Source: Pseudomonas monsensis
GTDB taxonomy: Bacteria; Pseudomonadota; Gammaproteobacteria; Pseudomonadales; Pseudomonadaceae
Length of the DNA: 64,000 nt
Assembly (NCBI RefSeq): GCF_014268495.2
Contig: NZ_CP077087.1
Coordinates: 3,227,501 to 3,291,500, forward strand
Direction: 5' to 3'
Shown: positions 35,009 through 44,655 of the stretch, piece by piece
Numbering within the stretch: the first letter of the stretch is position 1
Layout: each line of letters opens with the position of its first letter
The notes under the pieces: generated by a model
The model's input: only the letters and a program-made list of their open reading frames with translations
Told to the model about the DNA's origin: nothing
The model's database searches: none
Made by a program: the position numbers and the translations under genes

Positions 35009-38000
35009 TCAAATATTACCCGTTGGAGCTATAAATTTGGCTGTCCCAGACGGCATGTAAGTTCTACCAAAATATTGGGATCTTTGGCATTGTCCATCTT
35101 TTTTCGCACCTAGCACCTGTACGTGAGCCAGGTAATCGGCGCGCATATCATCACCGGAACGATTTGTTAGGCGGAGTACAGGCTCTGCCATGAAATTGTC
35201 AAGTGCAAGCCTGCTCTCGCAATACAATTGTCCTGCGTTCGCTGGTTTTATTCCGAATTTGTTCATCGACATACATATGTCTTCAAACTGATTTTGTGCT
35301 TTATCAATGGTGTTGTCTTTCTGTGCACGCTTCAGGATCCAAGACAAAATCTTCTCAATGGCTTGCTGTTGCAGTAAATGTGATTCTTGGTCGCTGTATT
35401 TAATCGTGTCGTCTTTTTCTGCTGTTTTTCCTGTGGGTCTGGAGGTGGTCACGGAAAAATCACTTGGAGGGCTGATCAGCGTTAGAAGGAGAGGGCCTAA
35501 TGCTCCGGGAATAGCATTTATGCACCATTCCTCTAGTTCGATTTGATTCTCATAAGACATGATGGTTTGTGCTATCGCACCGCCCTTACCCGTTGCAGTC
35601 AAGCTTTCATACAGCGTCATCACCGCATCAGCACCCATGAGATAAATCATGCGGATATCAAAGCCACCAATGGCCAGAGTATTTAATTTCGAAAGGTACG
35701 CGTAGGTTTCATTTTCAATAACAAAGTACGGGTTCTGTTTGTTTTTATAAAGTTCTCTACGGAACATGTTAAGCAATTCAGTTACGGCGTCGTAGCCCAC
35801 TTCGAACTTGAAGGAGCCTCCTACGCCGGGGCCGGCTATCAATGCGGCTTTGAGCACCAGAATCAGACGGCCCTCGTGCAAGGAAATACTGGCTTCAGCC
35901 CTCGCACCGAGACCGGCTGCGGCATTGAGCTCCACAGTCAAGCGCGCAAGGCTGAACCATTCGCTGGATTTCATTCCGGCAGCTTTTCCAGCAACAGGCG
36001 CTTTGGTTAGCAAGGCTACTTCGGAGGGTGGAGCCCAGTTTAGCGCTCCGGTGACCATGATCCCGGTTTGCAGGCCTGCGAACAGATTGAATGCGGCTTT
36101 TGCGCCATCCTGTATCTGTAGCGTTTCAGGAGCTCTTTTAATTTGGCCACTTTTTTCAGTTCTCGCGTAGCTGCGCTTATCGGGGTTGCGCACAACCGGT
36201 TCCGGAGGCGCTAAATGGAAGCCAGCGTTGCTGACATCCAATGCAATTTCCGAGGAAAGCAGCAACGATGCTCCGGCGTAGCCCCAAGCCTTCGCGCCTA
36301 GATAGAGCGAAAAACGTCCGAGGTTCATCTTTTGCTGTATGTCTTCGGCATTTCGGTAGGTGATGACGATATCTTTAGCGCTGGCACGGTCTGGTAAGTC
36401 GACTTTAAAGAGTTCGACCTCACCTCTGGCAAGATCAACGGCAAACGTAGCCTTAGCCGAGGCTTGGAACCCTTCGGCCAGTGTCCAGTCTGGCCCCTCT
36501 ACTTTAGTCGACGAATGGATGGTCTCCGTGGTGGAGGGCATCAGGCAACGAACCAACTGGGCCTGCGGTGTGATGTCGAAAATGCGGAAGGTCTTGCGGA
36601 CGTTGTCCTTGAACAACACCTGTTGCAATCGGTCTCCCCATTCTTTACGCGTACCAGCGTTCTCCAGCGCAGTGACCTTGTACTTTTTGCTTTCAAGATA
36701 GGCATTGAATTTTTCGATTTCGAACCAGCCTTCGGAGGAGAACCAATCGCTTTCCTGATCCTTGATTCTTAAAGCGCCTTCGTCTTTCAGCCACTGTCCG
36801 AACAAGCTCAGCTCGGTGTCGGTCGTTGCTTTTCCATCGCTATTGCCCGGACGCTTCGCCAGATCTTTGACCTTGGCGCCAACTTTCTTCCAGTCATCTT
36901 TAACGGTCTGTTTGATTCGTGGCAGCGAATACATGCTGAGATAGGTCAGTGGTTTTTTCAGGCTGTCCGCCATGCTCATCTCGGCCAGCGGGAAACCGTT
37001 CTTGATCAAGCGCTCTTCAGGTCTTGCCTGAAATTGTTCTGGCTCCCACAACAGATGACGGCGAACAGTCGCCGTTTCCACATTGCTTTCAGCCTGGAGA
37101 CGTAGAGTTTCCTTTGATGCTTGCAGGCGATCCCAGGCGGCACGCTCATTGGTGACAAGGTTGGTGGGCGCCTTGGCTTGTCGTCCACTTGCCTCAATCC
37201 AGCTTTTGTATTTGGTGCTGAGGCGTTCATTGACCTCTTTTTGCTCTTTCTCAAGCGCCAGATACTGCTTGAACAAGTCGACGCCACCTTCGACCGCTCC
37301 ACCCTCGGGAATCAGTGCGAACTCAGGCAAGGCTATTCCGTACTGAGCAACATCGGTGATGGCATCCAGATAAGCGTTATAAGTCGCTTTCCTTTCCTTG
37401 CGTTTGATTTCCTGATCACGCACATATGTGCACAGCATCAACTGATTATTGGTGCCGCACATCGCAATCTCGTCTATCCGCTTTTTGTCCTGGGCGAGCA
37501 TCGGGGCGATTTCTGCGGATGTTAACGTGGTGAGATCCTTGTCTTCTAACAGCGCTTCTCGTGCTTTCAGATATTTTTGAACGGCTTCACGAGCGGCGAT
37601 GGCTTTCGGCGCATAAAGGTTGCCGCTTTCGTATGCGTACCCTTTTTCCTTTGCGGCGGCAATGGCGGTGCGCTTGAGCTTTTTCCATTCACTGTGCATG
37701 CCGTGCACGCGAGTAGCGTCGTCACGGGCGGACATCAATTCGTTTCTTTTGATCTGATCCTGTTCGAGGCGCGTGAGAGGCGTTGCAGCTGCTTCTGCTT
37801 CTGGTGCTGCGGTTTTCCTGCTCTGTTGCGCTTCAAGCAGGGCCGCGTCCAGATTGCTTATGTTGGGATGTTGAGCTTCGATCTCCAGCATCCGGGATTT
37901 TTCGTCACCCTCAAGAAAGTTTGCCAGCTTGGGTTCGAGGAAATACTCGAGAAGACCGGATTCGTAGAGCCCTTTTTTGCGTTCTTCGGGTGATTTACTT

Positions 38001-38293
38001 GAGCTGACTTTTTGTTCCAGATCGCTGGAAGCTTCTTTCAGTGCCGAGCTCGTCCGCTCCGGCAGCAGCCAGAATGATTCATTCTCAGTGTCGTAAATGG
38101 CGCTGCCATAAACGGTGGAACAGGGCGTTTTCACTTTATCGTGATCGCCAGGCGTGTCTTCCGGCGCTTCGGGTTGTTCACCGATATCCCGAGGTGGTTT
38201 TGCACAAGTTTCATCGGCAACTATTGATGTTGCAGGTGCCGACTCGGTGTTAGGTGCTGCGCTGGTGTTCTGTTCCATTTCGCTTCCATTCAT
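35009..38293 (-). CDS. putative T6SS effector, 1094 residues, unrecognised toxin
   Basis: No enzymatic motif is recognised. Residues 1-60 are acidic and disordered. Residues 60-450 are largely helical and charged, with coiled-coil character (EQKVSSSKSPEERKKGLYES, KYLKAREALLEDKDLTTLTS). The second half contains Gly/Ala-rich hydrophobic stretches near residues 660-690, 733-755, 790-826 and 928-941 (GLQTGIMVTGALNW, LILVLKAALIAGPGVGGSF). Size, position after vgrG and a DUF4123 adaptor, and the hydrophobic segments recall the pore-forming VasX arrangement, but sequence similarity is not evident to me. ATG codons at 38293 and 38278 are both possible; the latter follows GGAAG. Confidence 0.78.
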   Translation of the reverse strand: MNGSEMEQNTSAAPNTESAPATSIVADETCAKPPRDIGEQPEAPEDTPGDHDKVKTPCSTVYGSAIYDTENESFWLLPERTSSALKEASSDLEQKVSSSKSPEERKKGLYESGLLEYFLEPKLANFLEGDEKSRMLEIEAQHPNISNLDAALLEAQQSRKTAAPEAEAAATPLTRLEQDQIKRNELMSARDDATRVHGMHSEWKKLKRTAIAAAKEKGYAYESGNLYAPKAIAAREAVQKYLKAREALLEDKDLTTLTSAEIAPMLAQDKKRIDEIAMCGTNNQLMLCTYVRDQEIKRKERKATYNAYLDAITDVAQYGIALPEFALIPEGGAVEGGVDLFKQYLALEKEQKEVNERLSTKYKSWIEASGRQAKAPTNLVTNERAAWDRLQASKETLRLQAESNVETATVRRHLLWEPEQFQARPEERLIKNGFPLAEMSMADSLKKPLTYLSMYSLPRIKQTVKDDWKKVGAKVKDLAKRPGNSDGKATTDTELSLFGQWLKDEGALRIKDQESDWFSSEGWFEIEKFNAYLESKKYKVTALENAGTRKEWGDRLQQVLFKDNVRKTFRIFDITPQAQLVRCLMPSTTETIHSSTKVEGPDWTLAEGFQASAKATFAVDLARGEVELFKVDLPDRASAKDIVITYRNAEDIQQKMNLGRFSLYLGAKAWGYAGASLLLSSEIALDVSNAGFHLAPPEPVVRNPDKRSYARTEKSGQIKRAPETLQIQDGAKAAFNLFAGLQTGIMVTGALNWAPPSEVALLTKAPVAGKAAGMKSSEWFSLARLTVELNAAAGLGARAEASISLHEGRLILVLKAALIAGPGVGGSFKFEVGYDAVTELLNMFRRELYKNKQNPYFVIENETYAYLSKLNTLAIGGFDIRMIYLMGADAVMTLYESLTATGKGGAIAQTIMSYENQIELEEWCINAIPGALGPLLLTLISPPSDFSVTTSRPTGKTAEKDDTIKYSDQESHLLQQQAIEKILSWILKRAQKDNTIDKAQNQFEDICMSMNKFGIKPANAGQLYCESRLALDNFMAEPVLRLTNRSGDDMRADYLAHVQVLGAKKDGQCQRSQYFGRTYMPSGTAKFIAPTGNI

Positions 38294-38311
38294 TCTTTAC
38301 GGACGGGTTCA

Positions 38312-39175
38312 TCAAGAAGCGCTGGTAAACAGTTGCTGCAACTGCTGCACTTTGATGAACGACTCTTCCCTGGATTGCAGGATGGCCATTGCCTGAGGTT
38401 GCGTTTCGAGCAGCGGGCCATTGGTGATTTGGCCCAGTTTCAGTAAATGACGACCTTCGTAAATGTTGTGGGCAACCAGCACGTTGAGGTTTTCCACGAG
38501 GTTGGGCAGTTGTTCGTCGGAGGGTTCACCGTAGGCAGCGTATTGCTCGTCTGCCCAGTAAACCCAACCCAGATGCTCCTGAACCTTTGGCGCTGTTGGC
38601 GGCAGGTTGAACGCTGAGACGTCGCCCAGCCATTCAAGTTCCGAAACGGGTCGCCAGCTGAGCCAGCGACCGCGATTGCGCCCGAAGTAGACCGGTGCCG
38701 GGCTGTATACGTGTTGCCAAGGACCGAAAAGCTGATGCGAACTTTCACCGGCGGTGTAGGCCAGCGCGGCCCACAGGCTTGGCTTGTGATAACTCAACAG
38801 GCTTTGGCCGCCTGAGCCATCGTTGGCACGCAGGAGCCAGCGGGCATGTGCCAGTGCCTTGGCTGGGTCTGCTGTGGAGAGGGCAATGCCGGAGAAATTT
38901 TCTTCGCAGAGCTTTGCTGCTTCGGCTGCTAGTCGACTGCCCCAAGGGGCGACCAGCCAGAGAGGGCCTTCAGCGGCGATTTCAGCGAAGTCGGTGTTGA
39001 GAAACAGACCTTGGGTGTCTACGGGCTCACCGACACGGTAGAAGCGGCTCATGGCTTCCGGCTGGCGGACGCGATCGATGATGAAACACAGGGTCAGGTC
39101 GGAGCTTTCTCTCGGCAGTTCCTCGAACCCATGGCGTGGCGCTTCGAGGAGGGCGCTCAGCGCTTTTACATGCAT
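38312..39175 (-). CDS. DUF4123 protein, T6SS effector adaptor (Tap/TEC)
   Basis: 287 residues. DUF4123 features include YRVGEPVDTQGLFLNTDFAE, GPLWLVAPWGS, FGPWQHVYSPAPVYFGRNR and a C-terminal helical part. These adaptors load a specific effector onto the VgrG tip and are not secreted. The ATG at 39175 overlaps the vgrG stop and has AAGGA six bases upstream, so the two are coupled. Its place between vgrG and the 1094-residue gene marks the latter as cargo. Confidence 0.88.
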   Translation of the reverse strand: MHVKALSALLEAPRHGFEELPRESSDLTLCFIIDRVRQPEAMSRFYRVGEPVDTQGLFLNTDFAEIAAEGPLWLVAPWGSRLAAEAAKLCEENFSGIALSTADPAKALAHARWLLRANDGSGGQSLLSYHKPSLWAALAYTAGESSHQLFGPWQHVYSPAPVYFGRNRGRWLSWRPVSELEWLGDVSAFNLPPTAPKVQEHLGWVYWADEQYAAYGEPSDEQLPNLVENLNVLVAHNIYEGRHLLKLGQITNGPLLETQPQAMAILQSREESFIKVQQLQQLFTSAS

Positions 39176-41220
39176 GTGCAATCCTTACGGCTGCAGGCGC
39201 CGTTGCTTTGTTTTCCGCATAACGGCGTGATACCCGACTCGTTCAGGCGTTTGGGAAGCGGGATAAGAACCGTACCAGCCTTATCGGCATCCGCCACTTT
39301 CATCGGCCCCGGCAGCAATGGTGCCGCAGGCGTCCCAACCCCAGGCGAGCCGCCGGTATTGATCTTCACTTCCGCGCCGCTGATGGTCACGCCACCCGCG
39401 TCGACCTTAACGAAACTCCCGCCAGCCTTGGCCGTGAGTTCCATCGCGCCTTCGACCACCACCTTCTGGCCGGCGTAGTAATGGATTTCCGTCCCAGCCT
39501 CAACAAACTGCGCAGTCCCCACCTTCACATGCTGAGTCACCGCAACCGTCAGGTGATCATCCGCACGCATTTCGCTGATTCGATCCAGATGGGTAATCCG
39601 GTGCTCTTCAACCTTGAACTCGCTCAGCGTGTTGGCTTCAACGGTGTCATGCCGTTCGTTGCCCACCCGGATCTTCTGGTCGTGCTCGATGTTCTCGTCC
39701 CAATCGCGCTGGGCGTGGATGTAGATCTGCTCGACGCCTTTTTTGTCTTCGATGCGGAACTCGTTGTAGCCCTTGCCGCCCGGTGAGCTCAGGGTTTTGA
39801 AGGTGCTGCGGGTCTTGTTTGCCGGCAGGTCGTAGGGGACGACGTTTTCCTTGTGGTACAGGCAGCCGGTCACCAGCGGTTGATCGGGGTCGCCCTCGAG
39901 GAAGGTGACGAGGACTTCCATGCCGATACGCGGAATGGCGATGCCGCCATAGGCTGCGCCGGCCCAGCCGCTGGCGACGCGCATCCAGCAGGTGGTTTTG
40001 TCGTTGGCCTGGCCGTCGCGGTCCCAGTGGAATTGCACCTTGATGCGGCCGTATTGGTCGCAGTGAATCTCTTCGCCTGCCGGGCCGGTGACGACGGCGG
40101 TCTGGCTGCCGAGGACTTTTGGTTTGGGGTGTTCAAGGGCAGGGCGGTAGTGCGCATCCCACGGGGTGGCGACGAAGCTGTTGCGGTAGCCCTGATGGAA
40201 ATCGCTTTTGTTGTCGGTGACGTCGCTGGTGACGTTTTCGCCAAGCACCTGCGGCTGTTTGCCTTCATGGAAGACTTCCAGCAGCAGCCACAGGTCGTTC
40301 CATTCGGCGCGCGGGTGTTCGGCGAGGGTGAGGAAATGGCCGCTGGTCAGGGTCGGTTCGTCACCTTTGCCTTCGGCGAGTTTGTAGTCGCTGCGATGGC
40401 GTTCCAGTGCACGGGTGGAAAGGAACTTGCCGCGCTCGCGGGTGGTGAAGCGGCCGGGGTAGTCGTAGTCCTCCAAGTCCGGGGCGAACTCGGACTTGAC
40501 CGCGCCTTCGGGCAGGATCTTCGGTTTTTCAAAGTCGTAATCGCTGCGGCTGACGCGGGTGGTGCGGGTTTCCAGGCGCAGGTTGAAGCGCTTGATCACG
40601 GGTTTGTCGGCAGCCATGCCGGAGTCTTGCTGGTAGCTCACCGGTTTGAGTTTGCGGAACACGGTCTGATCGTCGCCGAACACCAGCTTGTGCCCGCTGC
40701 TGCTGTGCTGGAAGTGGAAGTGAATGCCTTCCTCTTCACACAAACGCTGGATGAAATGCAGGTCGGATTCGTCGTACTGCACGCAGTACTCGCGTTCCGG
40801 GTACTCGGCGCCGAGCTGGAAGCTGTAGGCGTCGGCGAGAATGCCGCGATCTTCCAGCACCTGGCCGATGATCTTCGGAACGGTGAGGTTCTGGAAAATC
40901 TGCTGATCATGGTTGTGCTGCAGGTAGGCCAGTTGCGGCACCAGGCTGATGCTGTAGCGGGTCAGGGTCTTGCCGGAGTCGCCTTGCTCGATGCGATAGA
41001 CCAGACCGTGGATCTTGCCTTCGCCGGTAGGGCCGAAGGTCAGGACGCCGGGCTTGTGCAGCAGTTCTTCGAGTTTGAGGTCGGGGCGGGCGCTGACGAG
41101 TTCGAGGTCGAAACGGAACGGTTCGTTGAGGGCTTCGCGACCGGTGAAGCTGAGGACTTGCAGGTCGGTGTTGGCGCCTTCAAGCGTGAGGGTAATGTGG
41201 GTTGCGTTGGCGTCCAGCAT
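39166..41220 (-). CDS. vgrG: type VI secretion tip protein VgrG (TssI)
   Basis: 684 residues. The gp27-like part opens ITLTLEGANTDLQVLSFTGR EAL and contains YCVQYDESDLHFIQRLCEEE. The gp5-like OB-fold has IHCDQYGRIKVQFHWDRDG and the conserved WMRVASGWAG. The beta-helix spike (DTVEANTLSEFKVEEHRITH) follows. There is no C-terminal enzyme domain. The end is Cys-rich (CGKQSNGACSRKDCTCM). No T6SS sheath, baseplate or hcp genes are nearby, so this is an orphan vgrG island fed into a main apparatus elsewhere. Confidence 0.95.
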   Translation of the reverse strand: MLDANATHITLTLEGANTDLQVLSFTGREALNEPFRFDLELVSARPDLKLEELLHKPGVLTFGPTGEGKIHGLVYRIEQGDSGKTLTRYSISLVPQLAYLQHNHDQQIFQNLTVPKIIGQVLEDRGILADAYSFQLGAEYPEREYCVQYDESDLHFIQRLCEEEGIHFHFQHSSSGHKLVFGDDQTVFRKLKPVSYQQDSGMAADKPVIKRFNLRLETRTTRVSRSDYDFEKPKILPEGAVKSEFAPDLEDYDYPGRFTTRERGKFLSTRALERHRSDYKLAEGKGDEPTLTSGHFLTLAEHPRAEWNDLWLLLEVFHEGKQPQVLGENVTSDVTDNKSDFHQGYRNSFVATPWDAHYRPALEHPKPKVLGSQTAVVTGPAGEEIHCDQYGRIKVQFHWDRDGQANDKTTCWMRVASGWAGAAYGGIAIPRIGMEVLVTFLEGDPDQPLVTGCLYHKENVVPYDLPANKTRSTFKTLSSPGGKGYNEFRIEDKKGVEQIYIHAQRDWDENIEHDQKIRVGNERHDTVEANTLSEFKVEEHRITHLDRISEMRADDHLTVAVTQHVKVGTAQFVEAGTEIHYYAGQKVVVEGAMELTAKAGGSFVKVDAGGVTISGAEVKINTGGSPGVGTPAAPLLPGPMKVADADKAGTVLIPLPKRLNESGITPLCGKQSNGACSRKDCTCM

Positions 41221-41594
41221 GCCTTGAATTCCGTCCGTTGAATAAGCAGGGGACAGATGGTGCAGGATTAAATCGCCTCATTCAAGGCGCAAATGCCGTA
41301 GGGGCGGGGTGTTCATGGCATAGGGAAAACCCTTACATAAAGCCTTTGGCCTAATGAATACACGTGCTTCAGGCGAGCGTGCGTGCGCAATTAACACGGT
41401 TCTGTCCGAACCGGCACTGAAGAATCATCAGTCAGTTTCAGACTAAAGTCGCCTGTGGCCCGTCAAAGCCATCTGCCATCATTGCGACTCACCCCTGCGT
41501 GTTCACTTTCTCCCGGCTCAGCCTGACCCGGGACGGGAGCTATTTTTCTGGCTTATTGCGCCTCTGCGCAAACGCTGCATTGTTGGAGTTTTTC
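41221..41594. other. 374-base divergent intergenic region, vgrG/porin
   Basis: It must contain the promoters of vgrG and of the porin gene. I see no convincing consensus promoter, REP element or small gene. The ribosome-binding site of the porin (GGAG, 41585-41588) is at its end. Confidence 0.4.
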
Positions 41595-42896
41595 ATGCGT
41601 CCCCCATTCCCCCTGATCACCCCGCGCCAGTCGTTTGGCTTCGGAGCTGTTGTGCTGTGCGCCGGTTTTGCCGCGCAGGCTCAGGCCAGCGGATTTTTTG
41701 AAGACACCACGGCGAAAATCGAATCGCGCACGGTGTACTTCAACCGCGATTTCCGTGATGGGCACACCTCGAACGATCAGGGCGCCTCCAAGCGTGAAGA
41801 GTCGGCTCAGGGTTTCATTCTCAATCTGCAATCGGGGTACACCGACGGCACGGTCGGCTTCGGTCTCGATGCGCTGGGCATGCTCGGTTTGCAACTCGAT
41901 TCCAGCCCTGACCGCAGCAACAGCGGCTTGTTGCCATCGAGCGGTGACAACCCACGCGGCTCGAAAGGTCAGTACGCAAAAATGGGCCTGACCGCCAAGG
42001 TCAAGGTCTCGGACACGGTGCTGAAATACGGCGCGCTGCTGCCCGATCTGCCGTTGCTCAAGTACAACGACGGTCGACTGCTGCCGACGATGTTCAACGG
42101 TGCGATGCTCACTTCCAGGGAAGTGCAGGACCTGACCTTCATGGCTGCGCGCCTGGACAAGTACACCGCGCGCGATTCCAGCGATTCGCAAGACATCCGC
42201 GTGCATTGCAAGAACAAGCGCTACGCGTGCAACACCACCGCCGATCATTTCGACATGTACGGCGTCGACTACAAGATCAATGATCGCCTGACCGCGCAGT
42301 ATCACTACGCGGAACTGGAAGATATCTATCGCCAGCACTTCGTCGGGCTGTTGGGCAATCAGCCGCTGGGCGATGGTGTGTTAAAGGCGGATCTGCGTTT
42401 GCTGAAGAGCGCTGACAGCGGCGATGCCAAGGCCGGGTCCATCGACAACCGAGCGTTGAGCGGCATGCTGTCTTACGCGTTGAGCGGCCACACTTTCAGC
42501 GCCGGCTGGCAGCGCATGAACGGCGACAACTCGATGCCGTACCTCGATGGCAGCAATCCGTATCTGGTCAACTACGTCCAGGTCAACGACTTCGCCGCCG
42601 CGCAGGAGCGTTCCTGGCAGTTGCGTTATGACTATGACTTCAAGGCAATCGGCATCAATGGCCTGAGTTTCCTCACCCGTTATGTGAACGGTGACCATGT
42701 CAAGGTGCCGGGCAGTGATCAGGAAGGCAAAGAGTGGGAACGTGACAGCGAATTGAAGTACGTGATTCAGACCGGCACGTTCAAGGATGTAAGCCTGCGC
42801 CTGCGTAATGCGACTTACCGCACCAACTACGAGCAGTTCGCCCGGGATGTGGATGAGACCCGGTTGATTGTGAGTTACAACTTTTCGCTGTTGTAA
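41595..42896 (+). CDS. OprD-family outer-membrane porin
   Basis: 433 residues. The signal peptide ends near AAQAQASG. The mature start GFFEDTTAKIESRTVYFNRD FR is the signature of the OprD/OpdX family, and segments such as GFGLDALGMLGLQLDSSPDR, VKVSDTVLKYGALLPDLPLL and FLTRYVNGDHVKVPG agree. It ends in an aromatic-rich strand (RLIVSYNFSLL). These 18-stranded porins take up basic amino acids, small peptides or carboxylates; the substrate here is not evident. GGAG six bases before the ATG at 41595 fixes the start. It is not obviously part of the mtl or T6SS units. Confidence 0.93.
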   Translation: MRPPFPLITPRQSFGFGAVVLCAGFAAQAQASGFFEDTTAKIESRTVYFNRDFRDGHTSNDQGASKREESAQGFILNLQSGYTDGTVGFGLDALGMLGLQLDSSPDRSNSGLLPSSGDNPRGSKGQYAKMGLTAKVKVSDTVLKYGALLPDLPLLKYNDGRLLPTMFNGAMLTSREVQDLTFMAARLDKYTARDSSDSQDIRVHCKNKRYACNTTADHFDMYGVDYKINDRLTAQYHYAELEDIYRQHFVGLLGNQPLGDGVLKADLRLLKSADSGDAKAGSIDNRALSGMLSYALSGHTFSAGWQRMNGDNSMPYLDGSNPYLVNYVQVNDFAAAQERSWQLRYDYDFKAIGINGLSFLTRYVNGDHVKVPGSDQEGKEWERDSELKYVIQTGTFKDVSLRLRNATYRTNYEQFARDVDETRLIVSYNFSLL

Positions 42897-42926
42897 GACT
42901 TCGATCTGTAGCGTCTGATCGAGCGC

Positions 42927-43021
42927 TATCGCGGGCAAGCCCGCTCCCACAGGTTTCTTTGGTGTTCACGAGATTAGTGTTCACCGCAGATCCCCTGTAG
43001 GCGTGAGCCTGCTCGCGATGG
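42927..43021. repeat. REPIN between porin and lipoprotein genes
   Basis: Inverted arms ATCGCGGGCAAGCCCGCTCC (about 42928) and the more degenerate CTGTAGGCGTGAGCCTGCTC (about 42994). Confidence 0.8.
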
Positions 43022-43038
43022 AGTCCTTGAAATGGCTG

Positions 43039-43659
43039 TTACAACCAATGCCAGAACCGGCTCCAGAAGCCGCGATTCAGATCCTCCTTGCATCCGGCAT
43101 ATTGCTGCGCATACAGGTCTGAACGGTTCTGCACCTTGCGCGCCGTCGGCATCAGCCAGGCTTTGCTGGCGTAGGTCTTGTTGCGGAATCCGCCCCAGCC
43201 TTCGTGGTAGTTGAGGTACTGGTTATAGGCGTCGTATTTGTACACGCCGTTGATCGAGGTGGTCTTGTCCATGTACCAGCCGACAAAGTCGATTGCGTCG
43301 TCGAAGTCTTCGCGGTCGGCCCAATTGCGCCCGGTGCTTTTCTGATAGTCGGACCACACTTCGTCCTTGGCTTGCGCATAACCGGCGGCGGTCGATACGC
43401 GGCCCCACGGGATCACCCAGAGCAGGTATTTGCGCGGGGTCTTGGCGTCGTAGCGGTAACCGGACTCCTGATACATGATCGCGAAAGGCACCTGAATCGG
43501 CACGCCCCAGCGCCGTTGCGTGACTTGTGCGGCGTCGTACCAGTCGCTCTTTTCGCGAAAGATCTCGCAGATGTTTTCAGGGGAACGGGGCGGCGAGGTG
43601 CCGCACCCGGTCAACAGTGTCGCGAGTACCAGAAGTCCAACCGTCTGCCCTGAATTCAA
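43039..43659 (-). CDS. lipoprotein with SLT-type transglycosylase fold
   Basis: 206 residues. The lipobox LATLLTGC gives an acylated Cys near residue 19. The body has the catalytic-type Glu in AIMYQESGYRYD and a GYAQ-like motif (STAAGYAQAKDEVW), as in soluble lytic transglycosylase-like domains, plus TSINGVYKYDAYNQYLNYHE. It may cleave or bind peptidoglycan. The only in-frame start is the TTG at 43659, because a TGA lies nine bases before it. The N-terminus has no positive charge, which is unusual for a signal peptide. Confidence 0.82.
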   Translation of the reverse strand: MNSGQTVGLLVLATLLTGCGTSPPRSPENICEIFREKSDWYDAAQVTQRRWGVPIQVPFAIMYQESGYRYDAKTPRKYLLWVIPWGRVSTAAGYAQAKDEVWSDYQKSTGRNWADREDFDDAIDFVGWYMDKTTSINGVYKYDAYNQYLNYHEGWGGFRNKTYASKAWLMPTARKVQNRSDLYAQQYAGCKEDLNRGFWSRFWHWL

Positions 43660-43707
43660 AAGCCGTCATCCCGTCATGCGCGTGAAAAAGGGCGACAGTC
43701 TACGCGC

Positions 43708-44643
43708 TCAGGACAATTGGTGACGATAGGGGAGATCCGGACCGGTCTTGCTGCAGGTCAGGGCGGCCGCCCGCACGGCAAAGCCGAGCATGGCGTCGAT
43801 CTGTTCGCGGCTCAGTTGTTGTACGCCTTCAACCGAATCCAGCCGGTGCTCGGTCAGCCAGGTGATGAGCGCTGCCTGGAAGGTGTCGCCGGCGCCGACG
43901 GTATCGGCGATCTTCACCGAGCAGGCTGGCACCGACCACGAGCCGTGCGCACGACTGAACACGCTCGCGCCTTCGCCGCCACGGGTGAGGAACACCAGTT
44001 GGCAGCGATGTTCGAGCCAGCTTTCGATCACGCGCTGCGGATCCTGCTCGGGGTAGAGCAGGCTCAGGTCTTCGTCGCTGACTTTGATCATGTCGGCCAG
44101 TTGCACCAGCGTCGCCACGCGCTCGCGCCACAGCGCAATGTTCGGCTGCGGATTGAGGCGCACGTTCGGGTCGAGGGTGATCAGGCGTTTGCCGCTTTCG
44201 CGCTGGACGAGAGCGAGCAGGGTATCGGCGACGGGCTGCACCACCAGCGAAAACGAGCCGATGTGCAAACCACGTACCTGCGAAAGTGACGGCAGGTGCG
44301 CGAGGCTCAACTGCCGATCCGCACAACCTTCACCGCGAAAGCTGTAATGCGGCGAACCGTTCGCACCTACGGCGACCATTGCCAGGGTGGTCGGCGCGGC
44401 GAAATCCACCAGATAGTCCGGGCGCACGCCTTCCTCCTGCAACACCTGTTGCAAGCGCCGGCCGAGGTAGTCCGTAGACAGCCCGGCAAACAGCGCCGAG
44501 TCCACGCCAAGACGGCGCAGACCCACGGCGACGTTGAACGGCGAGCCGCCGGCAATCGCCTTGAAATTGACTTTCGACGCCTGCCCGCTGGCATCGTCTT
44601 CGCTGAAGAAATCAAACAGGGCTTCGCCACACACCAGATACAT
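43708..44643 (-). CDS. mtlZ: fructokinase MtlZ (PfkB family)
   Basis: 311 residues, ribokinase fold. MYLVCGEALFDFFSEDD at the N-terminus, AIAGGSPFNVAVGLRRLGVD as PfkB signature 1, and ADTVGAGDTFQAALITWL with the catalytic Asp as signature 2. It phosphorylates the fructose made from mannitol by MtlD to fructose 6-phosphate. It is the last gene of mtlEFGKDYZ, 12 bases after mtlY, as in the characterised P. fluorescens operon. Confidence 0.92.
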   Translation of the reverse strand: MYLVCGEALFDFFSEDDASGQASKVNFKAIAGGSPFNVAVGLRRLGVDSALFAGLSTDYLGRRLQQVLQEEGVRPDYLVDFAAPTTLAMVAVGANGSPHYSFRGEGCADRQLSLAHLPSLSQVRGLHIGSFSLVVQPVADTLLALVQRESGKRLITLDPNVRLNPQPNIALWRERVATLVQLADMIKVSDEDLSLLYPEQDPQRVIESWLEHRCQLVFLTRGGEGASVFSRAHGSWSVPACSVKIADTVGAGDTFQAALITWLTEHRLDSVEGVQQLSREQIDAMLGFAVRAAALTCSKTGPDLPYRHQLS

Positions 44644-44655
44644 AATTGTTCGCTC

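Noticed and set aside
39853..41241. 462-codon open frame on the plus strand opposite vgrG
   Set aside because: Antisense shadow of VgrG, repetitive in V, A, G, E and F, with no family features.
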